DNA of 64,000 nt from Balaenoptera acutorostrata (Eukaryota > Chordata > Mammalia > Artiodactyla > Balaenopteridae), in assembly GCF_949987535.1 (NCBI RefSeq), contig NC_080066.1, positions 91,717,600 to 91,781,599 of the forward strand, given 5' to 3'. The stretch's first letter is position 1. Each line of letters starts with the position of its first letter. The notes under the pieces are model-generated. The model saw only the letters and a program-made list of their open reading frames with translations, ran no database searches and was not told the origin of the DNA. A program made the position numbers and the translations under genes. Below are positions 44,966-56,814 of this stretch, piece by piece.

Positions 44966-46509
44966 ACTTTAAATGTCCTTCATTCCTTCTTACCATTCCG
45001 TGTGTTTTCTAGACACAGAATGGCTCGCCATTGCCTCCTTTTCAGTCCATACTCAGTGACCCCGAAGTGCTCTGGATAACAAAACAATTGCATCCTTTCA
45101 TAACGGAAGAGATGTGTAACTGAACGAACATAGAAATGGAATTTTTCCACTAATACCTCATAACTTGAGATCCATTTCTAAAGGAATAATTCTGGCCCCA
45201 AGATGTCACTGAAAATCATACTAAGAACATAAAATGCTATTTAACAAACTAATTGTGATAAAAATATTTAGAACGCCAGTTGAAAACTATACTAAAAGGG
45301 TGGTACTCTAGACACCCGGAAGCTGAAGTGACTGCTATTGAGGTATGTGTGTGAGACCTCACTTCTCCAGAGGTACACTCAAGAATTTCTGTTACCAAAA
45401 AATTGCTCAGATAACTAACTACATTGAACAAATGTTCTTCCTGTTCAGTTCCCTGAGGTACCTGAGAAGCCATTATTAATTCTCCTTGAAATGTTCAGGT
45501 TATATACCTGAATGCATCCACTAGATAGGGTTGCAAATCTGTCTTCAAATGCCCGAAAAGCTTCTGCCTTTACACTTGAAGCTAATTAGACTAAAGCCCT
45601 CCCCAAATTTACTGACTGATTTTTAAATTCCCTTAATCCAGGTGATGAGGCCTTAATGGAATGCAAAATCCTTCACAGGTGCCCCAGAAAATTCCTTCTC
45701 TCTAATCTCAGAGGTATGGAACCAAGCGAGAATTACTGCAGTTCCTACAAGTATGAGAAGCTGGGGAAGCTTCAGGAACATACACAGTTGGATGGAATTC
45801 GGATCTAGTGCCTCAGCCCAGCCCAGCCCAGCCCAGGCCATCCTCTGAGTTTCCCATAAAGAAGACAATGCATATTTCATAGATTCGTGTGAGAAAAAGA
45901 AAAGCATTTATCCTCAAGTGCATGACACTTAGTAGGTACTCAGATGTTGATTGATTAAATCCATTCCTTTATCCTACAGGTCACAAACACAAATGCCCGT
46001 AGGGCCAGGTAGAAGCGGTCAGAGAGTGCCTGTGGGCTGGGGGGCAGGGGAGAACTCACTGCTCCCTCCCCCCGACCCAAGGAGCAGCAGGTGATGGTGA
46101 GAATTCTTGCTGATGGTGGTCTGTAGAAGGAGTTCTCAGCTCTCCTGGGGAGGCTGGCTCCAATATTGAAAGTTCTGGTTTGCCCTCATTGTGGCTAGTC
46201 TGAATTTTCATGTGAAAATCTCTATTTTTAACTATTGCCTTCAATCTTTTTACAACAAAACACACCTGCTAGACCAGTTTCAGCGGTGGTCCACCAGCTT
46301 TACATTTTTTCCTGTTGTTTACTTAATCAGAAAAAAAGACAAACAAAACGAAGAGGCAAAAATAATTCCATAGCAAAACACGGAAGGGAATACATTTGTT
46401 GACATGACCTTCAGACAGGAAGGTTTTAGGCAAAGTGGCTAAACTTTATTAAAGCAGTTTTGCATTACAGACTTTTTAAACTGCATATATTGAATCACCT
46501 AGACTAAAT
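44966..46509. other. non-coding; CAGCC tandem and L2/MIR tail remnants
   Basis: No gene is supported. 45814-45836 is (CAGCC) repeated more than four times. 45905-45960 ('catgacacttagtaggtactcagatgttgattgattaa') is like the shared L2/MIR 3' tail. Open frames at 45249-45473 and 45653-45907 (-) have no domain. Confidence 0.5.
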
Positions 46510-46552
46510 CAGTTGTTTTCAAACTGGCTGCACTCTAGATTCATTCTGGAGG
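46510..46552 (+). mobile_element. hAT-Charlie terminal fragment (MER5/MER20-like)
   Basis: 'cagttgttttcaaactggctgcactctagattcattctggagg' matches the 5' end of this class; the rest appears to be cut off by the adjacent L1 insertion. Confidence 0.5.
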
Positions 46553-46830
46553 CTTTTTTTTTTTTTTTTGCATTTTTATTTATTTTTTTTTCACATCTTT
46601 ATTGGAGTATAATTGCTTTACAATGGTGTGTCAGTTTCTGCTTTATAACAAAGTGAATCAGATATACATATACATATATCCCCATGTCTCTTCCCTCTTG
46701 CATCTCCCTCCCACCCTCCCTATCCCACCCCTCTAGGTGGTCACAAAGCACAGAGCTGATCTCCCTGTGCTATGAGGCTGCTTCCCACTAACTATCTATT
46801 TTACATTTGGCAGTGTATGTATGTCCATGC
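46553..46830 (-). mobile_element. 5'-truncated L1 3' end, antisense, with compound A-tail
   Basis: From the left: a T-run, 'gcatttttatttatt', another T-run, then 'cacatctttattggagtataattgctttacaatggtgtg', the C-rich complement of the G-rich tract, 'ggtggtcacaaagcacagagctgatctccctg' and 'ccactaactatctattttacatttgg'. It matches the L1-C/L1-B 3' UTR. The split tail resembles that of L1-C. No clean target duplication was seen. Confidence 0.9.
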
Positions 46831-46987
46831 CAGTCTCAACGATGCTTAGTCCCTCCATTCAGAAATTCTCATTTCATTGTTGTGTGGCTGGCCCCATGTG
46901 TTGTATTTTTTAAAAGAACTTCCCCTCCTCCCTACTTCTCACCTCCACGCTGGGACTTTCAACCAAGATTAAGAACGAGATATAAAG

Positions 46988-47159
46988 CAGTGACTCTCAA
47001 ACTGGATGGGTTTTTTTGTTTGTTTGTTTTAAATAGCATCTGAGACCTACAGAATCAGAAACTAGTAGCTGGAGATAGGGCCCAGGAATTTGCTTTGTTA
47101 GTTTGTATCCAGATAATGTGATGCAGGTTGTTCACAGGCCACACTCTTGGAAACATTGC
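46988..47159 (+). mobile_element. MER5A-like hAT element (degenerate)
   Basis: It has terminal 'cagtgactctcaaact' and 'acactcttggaaacattg' inverted ends with 'cagaatcagaaactag', 'gggcccaggaatttgc' and 'gtgatgcaggttgttcac' between. A T/G tract interrupts its left part. Confidence 0.65.
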
Positions 47160-48933
47160 TAATGTTTGGGTTGAAGAACACAATGCTTTCATCTTATTTA
47201 GCACATTCAGTGTGTGCACCCCTTTTGACCTGAGTATCATTTCATAAAGTAGGGTAGCAGGAAAAGGCCATAAGTGTGCTCACCAAGGAGCATAGTAGGG
47301 CTGACACTGGAGACTAAATCTGACTTAAATGAACTTGGATGAGGGCAACAGAGTGGCAACAAGGACAAAGCAAGTACAGCAGAGAGCTGGGCAATCGTTG
47401 GTCCCAGAGGTCCTTGCCAACATGGAGAACACCAGGAAACACATGCATCAGACCATACTTGCCAACAGCAATGCAGGGGCTGTTTTGAGAAAGCCACCCA
47501 AGCACAGGACTTAGAGCAATGGGAGCGAGACAAAGGATGGAGATGGTGTGAACCGACTGCAGGGAACAGAGAGGGGCTGAGGAAGGGGATGGTGGAAGGT
47601 AGTCAAGTTCAAGGAACTTGGCCATCCACTGGCCTCACAACAAGGTCTGGGTCTTAAGCAGGATTTTCAAGCAGAAATCATAAGTGGGAAACAGACAGAG
47701 CCCAGTAGAACAAATATGTGCCTTGTTGCTCCCCTAACTTCAACATTTCTTGAGTCTTTTTCTCCTGGCTTCCCAGCACTGGGAGTTGAACACAAGGTTT
47801 CTGGTTGGTTGGATATATTTGGCTACGTAAATGTACTCAGCTTGTTTATAATTCACAGGCATGCCACATTTTTGTTAAGCATCAAATCATTCTGAAAAGA
47901 TTTGCTTTCACAGGTCTCTCAGTCAGCATAATTAGCTGAACACCTGTTATGTATACTGAGCTGTGACCTAGGTGTTACAGTGTGAAACAGAGGAAATAAA
48001 GATACAAACAAATGTGTCCCGTACCCCGCTCGGACCCTCCCCATCAACCATAAACACATATGAAAGTGACAAGAAAATACAGCCAAGGAAACAGGGAGGG
48101 AAATGCAAACTCTTCACTATATAGCATTTTCTTTATGATGCTGGTGGCCCTGGGCTACTGCCAAGGTCATGCAGAGATTAGCACCACCATGGGCCTGAGG
48201 ATTCTCAGCTGACTCTCATGCTGCTGAGAAGCAGAAAACACCTGACTGTGTTCCCTGGAGTTCTGGATGCCCTAAAACCAAAGCCATTTTCCTCACAGAA
48301 GAGCAAGGATGGATTCTCTCTCCCCACTGAATTGTACTTTTCCTTGCAGGAGCCAAAGCAGTGTTATTTATGCCCCAAGATCTCTGAGCTGTTGATGTGA
48401 AGCAACTTTCCATTTTTATGACAATCCACATTTTCTTTCACAGAACTCCTGGTCAAGAGGCAAATGAATGGTTGCCAGGACGGAATCCCACTGGTGACTC
48501 AAGATTGGTTACTGGGTCAACCTTGTCTAATTCTCTCTTCCTTTGAGATGAGGGTTTCTTCCCAGGAGGCTCCCATGTCACTCATGTAATAAATTCAGGT
48601 AGGCGTGCTTCCCCAGTTATGCTCAGATGGCTGGACACAATTTATGCACAAGCTGTACCTACCACTCCCCACTCAACACCACGATAAGAAAGGTTAGAAG
48701 TGGAGGTGTCTGTCACTTAGTTTCGCCGTCAAGTTCATCAACAAGATGTACAAACCTTATTAACTGCAAATAACCTAGAGAAAGTTGAAGGCAGAGAATA
48801 TATGAGAGTGAATAAATGAGTTAACTTCATATTTATACAAGGGCCCAGTGGCTAGTCACTTTCTGATTCTTTAAGAAGATGTCTATACCTCCTCACCTCC
48901 CTTGAATTTTCTCATTCCTCCTAAATCCAGCAG
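47160..48933. other. non-coding, unique DNA
   Basis: No gene is supported. Two overlapping minus frames at 47237-47625 have Pro/Ser/Leu-rich sequence without domain or splice signals. A weak ancient-repeat-like piece lies near 47930-48080. Confidence 0.5.
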
Positions 48934-49197
48934 GAGAGCCATTGGCTTTGTCGCTCTGGTTCTCAACAGACTTCTTTCTTGCCTTTGACATAGTTACTCT
49001 TGTTTCCTAATCAGTTTTTGAATGGATTTTCCACATCAGCAGTGAGATACTGTATCCCTTGAAAAGAGAGCCATTGGCTTTGTCGCTCTGGTTCTCAAAA
49101 GACTTCTTTCTTGCCTTTGACATAGTTACTCTTGTTTCCTAATCAGTTTTTGAATGGATTTTCCACATCAGCAGTGAGATACTGTATCCCTTGAAAA
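48934..49197. repeat. 132-bp tandem duplication, nearly perfect
   Basis: Copy 1 is 48934-49065 and copy 2 is 49066-49197. The only difference seen is C at 48967 against A at 49099. The junction has a short gaaaagaga microhomology. The unit is unique sequence (gccattggctttgtcgctct...) with no transposon features. One mismatch in 132 points to a very recent event or to an assembly artefact. Confidence 0.97.
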
Positions 49198-49225
49198 GAC
49201 ATGCCCTCTTTTAAATCACTCTCTC

Positions 49226-49412
49226 CAGTGCTTCTCAAACTCTAGCATCCATCAGAGTCACCTGGGGGACTTAGGAAAACACAGATTGCTGGGCCCCATC
49301 CCCAATTTCTGATTGAGTGGGTCTGGGGTGGGGCCTGAGAATTTGTATTTCTAGCACATCTCCAAGTGATGCTGAGGCTGCTGGTCCGGGCACCACACCT
49401 TGAGAATCGCTG
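49226..49412 (+). mobile_element. MER5A hAT-Charlie element, full length
   Basis: It runs from cagtgcttctcaaactc to ttgagaatcgctg, with 'acacagattgctgggcccca', 'gggtctggggtggggcctgag' and 'gatgctgaggctgctggtcc'. Its length (187 bp) fits the family. The 67-codon minus frame 49242-49445 lies within it. Confidence 0.92.
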
Positions 49413-50554
49413 CTCTAATCCAACATCCAGCCCCTTTGTATTCATGAGCTAAGGGGAATGTTACAATGAGCTTGCAAACAGCATCAAAGAGCCACCAAAA
49501 GGCAGATGCTAGAGTGGTGTGTTTTTGTTCCCCTCAGAAAATGTCTCACCTTGAGCCTATACTTCCTAAAGCACCGTCTCCACTTTCCTACCAGATTTTT
49601 TGTATCCTGGCTCTCGTGATGAGAATTAGAATAGGATGTTTCTGTAGACTTTTCAGATACTCACCCAGTTATCATGCCTCTTCATCTGCTGAACCCAGTG
49701 GCCTGAGAAATCTCTAAAACAAAACTTAAGTGCTGTTTCCAACTAGCTTTACAAAACATAAAATAGGAGATTGCAGTAGCAGCCAGACTAGTAGCCTTAG
49801 TGCATCTGCAAGGCCAAAATGCCTAATTGCACTACCGTAATTACAGTCACCCTTGAGTTCTCCTCACACATAAGCAGTTGCACAGAGAGAGTTATTAAAA
49901 GACTGCTTGTAAAAACACATTATGGGCTCAGACCTGGCCTCCATCAACCCATCCTAATAGTCATGACTTTTAACATAAATTTTAAAAACCCATTCAGTCT
50001 CTGGGCAATTGTAAGCATCAGTTGAAATAAACATTTTAAAAATACAAAAATGTTTATTTTCCAAGCAGCAGACATTTATGTTTTGCGCTAGTCCAATTAA
50101 ACCAAAATTTTAACGACATAAATGTAATCATTCAGTGAGCTGGGGCTAAAACTCAATGGAGGAACAATTACAAACTGCTCTATTGTTGAAAGCCCTTGTT
50201 CTAACTAACCTGGAGAATAGACTTAGTGCTCGAACTACACGAATCTAGACTTTCTTCACTTCTTCATCAGGAGAAGGTAATAACTCAAGAGCTGAGAAAC
50301 CCTAGGATGATAGGAAGTCAGGTACTTATAAAGCTTCATGTAGGTTGGAAATAAAAAAAAGAGGCCAGGAATGTGAAAGAACAGCATACAATCCCTTTAC
50401 CTGCAGCAGCCGTCTTCACTGGGACAGGATTTACAGATGCTGTAGATGCTTTTGCAGATGCTAGTTTGGGGTTTTCCAAAAGATCCTTTTTCTTTCAGCA
50501 TCCTCTCTAAAACTGTAGCTGAGCCAAAGACTAACAAATTGTTCAGTATTCAAC
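49413..50554. other. non-coding, unique DNA
   Basis: No gene or repeat family is recognised. Frames at 49466-49717 and 49819-50025 have no domain. Confidence 0.5.
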
Positions 50555-50610
50555 AATATTTATCTAGCACCTGCTATGTGCCAAGCACTTAAAAATACAC
50601 ATGTTAACCC
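50555..50610 (+). mobile_element. MIR fragment
   Basis: 'atttatctagcacctgctatgtgccaagcactt' matches the MIR 5' core region. Confidence 0.6.
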
Positions 50611-50787
50611 TTAATTCAAATGTGTCTTTACAATTTCCTCTGTTCTCCTAAGATTTTAGCACCAGAAGAGTCTTTCTGGGCAAATCTAGAACAAGAGCTA
50701 GACTCCACACATGCTGTTACTTGGGACAAATCAACCAGCCTCTGGTCTCAAGTTTCCTCAACTGAAGAAAGACCAGCTATATCATGC

Positions 50788-51150
50788 CAGTGGTTCTCAA
50801 AATTTAGCAGTCATCAGAATCACTTTCCAGGTCCAAGACCAGCTTTTTTCTGGAGGATTTTTTTTTTTTGTCTGTGGCCGTTTGTGTTTCTGGGTTGCCA
50901 GTATCTTCAGCTGTAAGTCTATACATGAAGCTAGAAGAAAACTAAGGGAACTCACCATTGTGCTATTCCTTAGGGTCCTGAGGCCTGTCTGCCTTCTTTT
51001 TCTGTTTTACAGAGTCTTATGTTTGCTTTATACAAAGTGTTCAGGGTGCTTAGTTGTACTTACCAGGAGAAATAGGGGAAAATGGGATACATGCCTCTAC
51101 TCCATAATCCCAGAAACAGAAGTCTCTGGTCCACATTTGGAGAACTACTA
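50788..51150. mobile_element. MER5-like ends around interrupted DNA
   Basis: The left piece cagtggttctcaaaatttagcagtcatcagaatcac and the right piece ctctggtccacatttggagaactact are the two ends of a MER5-type element. They lie about 360 bp apart instead of about 190, so the element is interrupted or extended. The middle is not assigned. The 172-codon frame at 50711-51229 crosses it and is not a gene. Confidence 0.5.
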
Positions 51151-51335
51151 TATCAGATGGTATCTCACATCCCTTCCAACTCTACACTCCATAATTATGA
51201 TTTTTAAAAGTGTCCTCATGAATTCATAAGACACATGGCAGAGCATACACTGAGCAACATAGAGAAGAGAGAGGGCTGGCCCTTTGGACCTCTATCTTTT
51301 CTTTTGTTCTAATTAGCTACCAATTAGCACTACCA

Positions 51336-51356
51336 GGTGTAAGGTGTAAGGTGTAA
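51336..51356. repeat. (GGTGTAA)3 heptamer repeat
   Basis: Three exact head-to-tail copies of ggtgtaa followed by ggtc. Small, probably from replication slippage. Confidence 0.9.
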
Positions 51357-51759
51357 GGTCTGGTGAATCCTCAGCTAACTCTCAGCTGCCAAGGTTCTGC
51401 TACCACACTTGTTCAGACCACACCTCCAAGTAAGTATTTTGGGTTCGACAATTTGCTAACCTAGGACCCATTCTCTGGGGCCTCCCTCTGTGCCAGAACT
51501 AGTCTGTCAAATCTTTCTCTATGTGGTACTGGTGAGAAAATGGCCATCTGCTTCCAAGATTACCCTTTTACAGGGACTTCATTTTTTCTTAACTCAGAGG
51601 AGAGGTTGGTGGTGATTTCAGATACTTTGAATCATCCTGGTCAAGTTGGCATCACTTCTTCCCTGGTTGTCCACAGTCGCTTTCCAACTGCTCTTCTTCC
51701 ATACATTCTTGCCCCTTGAAACCTCCTTTCAACATGGAAGCCTGAGTGATCTTGCCAAA

Positions 51760-52280
51760 ATGAAGTACTCATGGCTTGCTTAGTTTTAATTACTTCTTCA
51801 GCTCTTAAAACAAACAGTGAAATACTTGGTATGTCCAATGTGGCCCTGCGTGGCCCAGGACCTGCCCATTTCCAGCCCCTTCTCTCACTTCTCCCCTTCT
51901 CTGCTCACTTAGTCACAATGACCTGCACTGGTTTCCTCAACAACCTTCTTTGGTTCCACACACCTTCCTACCACTGGGCTTCAGCTCTTGCTGTTCATTC
52001 TCCCTGAAATACTCTCTCTATTCAGCTAGTTAATTCCTACTCATCCTCCTGCAGGTGTCAACTCAAATCTTTCCCTGATTTGAGGGAAATCAAAAGACCT
52101 GGTCACATCCTGCTGCTACTCATCTATAGCACTGTTTCTTTTCCTTCATAGCAAATATGATCAAATAATCACAAAATCTCTTTTAGTTATTTATTTTTGC
52201 ACCATTATATCACCAGCACCTGCCGCAACGCCTGGTGTATGAGATAAGTACAATAAATCTCTCTTGAATATTTGAGCAGG
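51760..52280 (+). mobile_element. LINE-2 (L2) 3' region
   Basis: Order of phrases fits L2: 'tgacctgcactggtttcctcaacaacc', 'ttccacacaccttcctaccactgggctt', 'cttgctgttcattctccctgaaatactctctc', 'ctactcatcctcctgcaggtgtcaactcaaatc', 'ctgtttcttttccttcatagc', 'atatcaccagcacctgccgcaacgcctgg' and 'acaataaatctctcttgaatatttga'. The 78-codon frame at 51771-52007 is inside. Confidence 0.8.
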
Positions 52281-54209
52281 AGAGACTTCCCCCAAAATAT
52301 CACATCTTAGTTGTTAAGTGTTGCAAAAAAAATAATGTTTCACTTCAATCAATAGTGCCCAGCATTGAGTGGTTTTTCAAACACATTGAAGGAGATAGAA
52401 GATTTTCATATTTCATTTCATATGTTAGAGAACTAGCAAAGTGTTCAACTACTCAACATAGTAGAGTTTTGCCATTCAGAAGGGCTCTGTCTGGAGACTT
52501 TGGCTAATCCGTCAATACATGAAAAATTCCATAGCATTTTATTTACTCCACAAAAGTGTGGTTCAACAATGACAAATAAGCCTTTACCTTCTAATGCTTC
52601 AATGAAATGACTGCTAAGCCTCCTGACTGTAAGTCACACTAGCAAAGAGACGCAGTCATGAGTTTCCTAAGCCTATCCTCGACCACTGAGGTAACTGCTC
52701 ATTCAGCGTTCACTGAAGTTTTCTCTTATTTGATGAGCCTAACCAAAGCACACATTGAAATCTTACAAATCACTTTTATTGTTCCATAGAGTGCATATTG
52801 TAAATTTGCTCTGGTCATGGACAGAATAATAGCTAGAAATAATTTGGGATAAATTAAACATAGAGTGTTGAATTCAATGAACCATCATTTTCTTTGACCT
52901 TGTCTAGAGTCACAAATACCATAAGATGAAGAGGTGCCCACCAAGGGCCTCACAGGTGCAGAATCTTGATAAACTGCAAACCTCAGATTAAATCATAATT
53001 TAAATGTGAACAAGATCCCAGTTCATTTACTTAAGTATAGTTTTAACAAACCATACAACATTAGTTAGCATATATTTGCAACTACTTTTAAAAGGAAACA
53101 TGTTTCGAGGCATCGCATTTATAGATTTGAGCTAAAGACTGTCAGACATTCACAGAACCACCAAAAAATATATATAATATAAAACACATGAAACATGACT
53201 CTACTGTGAGAGTGGTTATTCAAAGCTACACCTCAGTGAGCAAACCTGGCTTAACCTACAGAAAATTCAACCAATGAGAATTCTGTAATGCCTAATCACA
53301 AACATACCCAGAGGAGTTTGTATGTGCCAACAACCTGAATTTAGTAACTAAGCTGTAGTAGTTGCTGTAGTGTTTTAAAAACAAAAGTTAATTGAAGAGT
53401 GTGAGCTATCAAAACACAGCTACCAATAAGGAAAAGAACATGGTAAGGCCAGAAAATCTGAATTGAGTTATGCAGAAAAGAAAAAAAAAGGATAAAAGGT
53501 AATTTGAGAAAAATTACTTTGGACTAAGGCAAGTATGGTTAACAAGTATTTTAAGTGCCTACTCTGATGTATTGGTAGGGACTGCCCAGGGAGTTAAGCT
53601 TAAAATAATTGTGAGGCAGGGGCTAAACTTAGCAGGAAAAAATGAATGGTCAACTTGCAATATCTGCCATGGGCTTGAGAGAAAGGGATAATGGGACAAA
53701 TTCCATTTTTGCTGACCCTAACCCAGGGTCTCTGTACTTTTAGAGCTACTTCTAACTTCTCCTTGTCTTCACCAGTACAAGCAGTTGGCTTCACTGGGAG
53801 TGACATTTTTCACAAAGAACTAAGGTATTTTACCTAAGGGCTAGTGTGCCGAGGACAGCCAAATCCCACCAGGGTGTTGTAAGGTCTACCAGCTGGCTCA
53901 GTGGCTTGCTGCTACCCACTAGCCTGACAGTATGCTCAATTCCAGTTCTTGCCTCAGTATTTTCAAAATTACTACATGGGCATTTAGCGTCACTCACTAT
54001 TAGTTAAAAATGTGGTGGTTAAATGTGTAAATGAGATTTGGTATTTGGTTTATGCATGTGATTAACTGTTTGCTTTTAGACATAGTTCTTGATACAAGTT
54101 GGCAATTTTATATGGGAAAGTATAGATATAGTAGTAGATGAATACCCACATAAGTAATGCTAACTTTGCAGATGTGAAGAAAAAAGCCCTTTAGAACTAA
54201 GCCTTGAAG
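52281..54209. other. non-coding, AT-rich unique DNA
   Basis: This 1.9-kb stretch has no recognisable transposon, exon or RNA gene. The minus frame 53600-53806 has no domain. Confidence 0.5.
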
Positions 54210-54249
54210 GATTGATAGACTTTTTTTTTTTTTTGATTGATAGACTTTT
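54210..54249 (-). mobile_element. poly(A)-only retroinsertion with 15-bp target duplication
   Basis: gattgatagactttt occurs at 54210-54224 and again at 54235-54249, with only ten T between. This is what L1-driven insertion leaves when the copy is truncated down to its tail. A slippage-type duplication is the alternative. Confidence 0.65.
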
Positions 54250-54740
54250 GAAAGCAGATTATTAGTAAAAAAGCAAGCATTTCAGGCTGAGCAACGCTGG
54301 AGAAAATGTTTTTAACTTTAGTTCCTGCTGCTTCCTCCAAAGATCCCATGGCTACTTTACCGATACTACTAAAAGTCTGGTTTATGTTAACTCTCCACTC
54401 TTCTGCCTCTTGGTTGTATTAGTGGGTGTTATCCTAGGACATACCAGTTGAGAGAAACAAGAAACTTCACAGAGTTAGAAAACCACTGCTGTGGTCTATG
54501 AGTCCCTTTCTAATTTTTCTGGACTTCCACAAGCAGAAGAACATGATGTATAATGTATTATATATCCCAATATTCTCAGGATGATGAAAAGGAATAGAAG
54601 AAATTCAATAGATTGAGAACAGGACAGACATCTCTTTGCTGCTATAGAACCCAAGACATATTTCCCTTTTTTTTTTTTTTTTTTTTGATTGGGTTAGGAC
54701 ACAAATGGCTTCATGGGTTTCATGCTGCAGAGAAAGTTTT

Positions 54741-55026
54741 TTTTTTAACTTTTTATTTTATATTAGAGTATAGTTGATTAACAATGCTGTGATAGTTTCA
54801 GGTGTACAGCAAAGTGATTCAGTTATACATATACGTGTATCTATTCTTTTTCAAATTCTTTTCCCATTTAGGTTGTTACATAATATTGAGCAGAGTTTCC
54901 TGTGCTATACAGTAGGTCCTTGTTGGTTATCTACTTTAAATATAGCAGTGTGTACATGTCAATCCCATACTCCCTAACTATCCATTCCCTCCATCCTTCC
55001 CCCCTGGTAACCATAAATTCGTTCCA
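54741..55026 (-). mobile_element. 5'-truncated L1 3' end, antisense
   Basis: From the left: 'aactttttattttatattagagtatagttgattaacaatgctgtg', 'caggtgtacagcaaagtgattcag', 'tcctgtgctatacagtaggtccttg' and 'ccctggtaaccataaattc', the reverse of the older cetartiodactyl L1 3' UTR (as at 9365-9725). 13-bp target duplication cagagaaagtttt at 54728-54740 and 55027-55039. Confidence 0.95.
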
Positions 55027-55039
55027 CAGAGAAAGTTTT

Positions 55040-55389
55040 GAATGATCTGAATGTAGCAGCTAGTTAGAAAGGCCCCCTGCCTAATCACAGACATTTATCC
55101 AGAGCAGCTTCTTCACAAATGACAAGGACCTCAAACCTTGTGTGTATCTACCATATGCACAAGCAAATCCAGTGCTTGTGACTAAGAAGAATATGATGTG
55201 GCAAACTGCTTTAGTCTGCTTCTCAGACCATAATTTGTAATTTGATTTTATTGCTGACAATTTTAATGATCATATTTTTCTATAGAAAATATAAAAGTCA
55301 GTGTGGTCTTTGGTGCTTTGTGTTTATTTCTATTAAAAACTTGGCTAAGCACACTTTCTGACATTAAAATAGTACTGCCTCAGTTAAGT
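55040..55389. other. non-coding, unique DNA
   Basis: Nothing recognisable in this stretch. Confidence 0.5.
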
Positions 55390-55687
55390 TCCATAGAAGC
55401 AGGGCCTGAGAGAGGAATTCTGGTTCAAGGGATTTACTGGGGGAGTACTTTGAGGAGTAGGGTTGTGAGGGAAGCAGGGCAGGGCAGGGCAGGGAAACAA
55501 TAGGAAGAGGGAATGTGCTCTCAGCTGGAAACCAGCTTCAGTCTAATCCCTGGGGAAGCCCTAGGGGCTGAACTGCACCACAGAGTTACTCACACCTTGA
55601 GGGAAAAGGGCTGGCCTTTGTACATACTTGCTTCAGACATTAGTCAAGGCCATTTCTCAGAAGGGAACATCTGCGATGGTTATCATC
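55390..55687. repeat. ancient interspersed repeat, related to 34789-35260
   Basis: 'gttccatagaagcagggcctgagag', 'caagggatttactgggggagtac' and '(AGGGC)n' at 55475-55494. Wording and order resemble the copy around the MER1 at 34850. The solo LTR at 55688 is inserted at or next to its right end. Confidence 0.4.
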
Positions 55688-56126
55688 TGTGGATGAAAAA
55701 TATCAGTAAACAAAGGATGTTGTAGTCGTCAAGCCATCACATTACAGCCACACCTACAGTGCACCCTGAGGGAACTCAGGATGAGAAAACACAGGATACT
55801 GTCCCCAGAGAGCTGAGGTGCATATCAAAGGAATGATTTCAGTAAACCCAGACTTTTGCATCTCCCCATACATAGAAAAGCACTAAATTCCTTAACGTGA
55901 GATGTCTGGTTTTCTTCAATTAACATAATCTTTTGATGCTCCAACAACCTGGTCTTTGGTGCAGAAAGTCCTGTATATCCTGGCTCCTCTCTTGCCTCCC
56001 CAGAGCAGTCTCTCAGAGTTATCTGAGATGTTGTGTCCCAGGCTTGATGTCCTCAGTTTTGCCCACTGAATAAAACATAACTCTCAACTTTTAGGTTGTG
56101 CTTTTTTTTTTTTTTTTCAGTCGACA
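55688..56126 (+). mobile_element. solo LTR (ERV1-type), plus orientation
   Basis: It starts tgtggatgaaaaatatcag and ends ttttcagtcgaca. The polyadenylation signal is in 'actgaataaaacataactc' near 56070, followed by 'caacttttaggttgtgc' and a T-run, typical of an R-U5 end. Flanking 4-mers are catc and caac (3/4 match). The same family is at 56815-57311 in reverse. No gag/pol/env sequence lies nearby. Confidence 0.75.
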
Positions 56127-56263
56127 CAACATTCACAGAAGCTGGAGGACCTGGGCAGGACAACGACAACATTCACTAAAGGCATCCTCATTGGCAATTG
56201 GTCACCTATGACTCTTTCATTAACCAATTGATTTCTCCTACTTTACCCTCCTTCCCTCTAGTC

Positions 56264-56477
56264 CGGGGGGTCAGCAATCTTTATGCGAAAATAGATATTT
56301 TAGGCTTTGCAGGTCACATAGCATCTCTGTCACAACTACTCAACTCCGCTGTTCCGGCATGAAAGCAGCCATAGACAATATGTAAATAGATGAGCCTGAC
56401 TGCGCACCTATGAAATTATTTACAAAAATGGGCAGCAAGTCAGATGTGACCCACAGGCCATTGACTCCTGGTCTACC
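56264..56477 (+). mobile_element. hAT-type non-autonomous element
   Basis: 'ggggtcagcaatctttatgcg', 'tattttaggctttgcaggtcac', 'cacaactactcaactccgctgttccggcatgaaagcagccatagacaatatgtaaa' and 'cacaggccattgactcctgg' match a widespread hAT family whose name I do not assign. Confidence 0.65.
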
Positions 56478-56814
56478 TAGTCCTTCTCTCTCCTCGACTT
56501 CCTGACTTATTTCCTTAACTGCTCATCTTTGCGTGCTCTCTCTCTCTCTCTCGCATGTAATCTCACATATAATCACATGTAATTGCATCTATTACTTCCC
56601 CATTACTCTCCTTCCTACTTCTCCCTTTTCTGAAATGCCTCCCAGTCATCTTCCTTTCCCTTCTATTCCTCTACTTATACTCTTATTTGACCTTTGAAAT
56701 CCAGCATCATTTGAAGTACCTCACACAGTGGCTTAATAAAATCCCCACTGTCCTTTCTTTTAATGATCTCATCTTTGTTTTACCATCCCGTCTCTCTTCT
56801 AGTTTGTTGACTGA

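Noticed and set aside
47237..47625. Two overlapping Pro/Ser/Leu-rich minus frames as possible exon
   Set aside because: No consensus splice sites in place, no domain, and two overlapping phases both open.
50711..51229. 172-codon plus-strand open frame
   Set aside because: Crosses MER5-type ends and a T-run; no domain.
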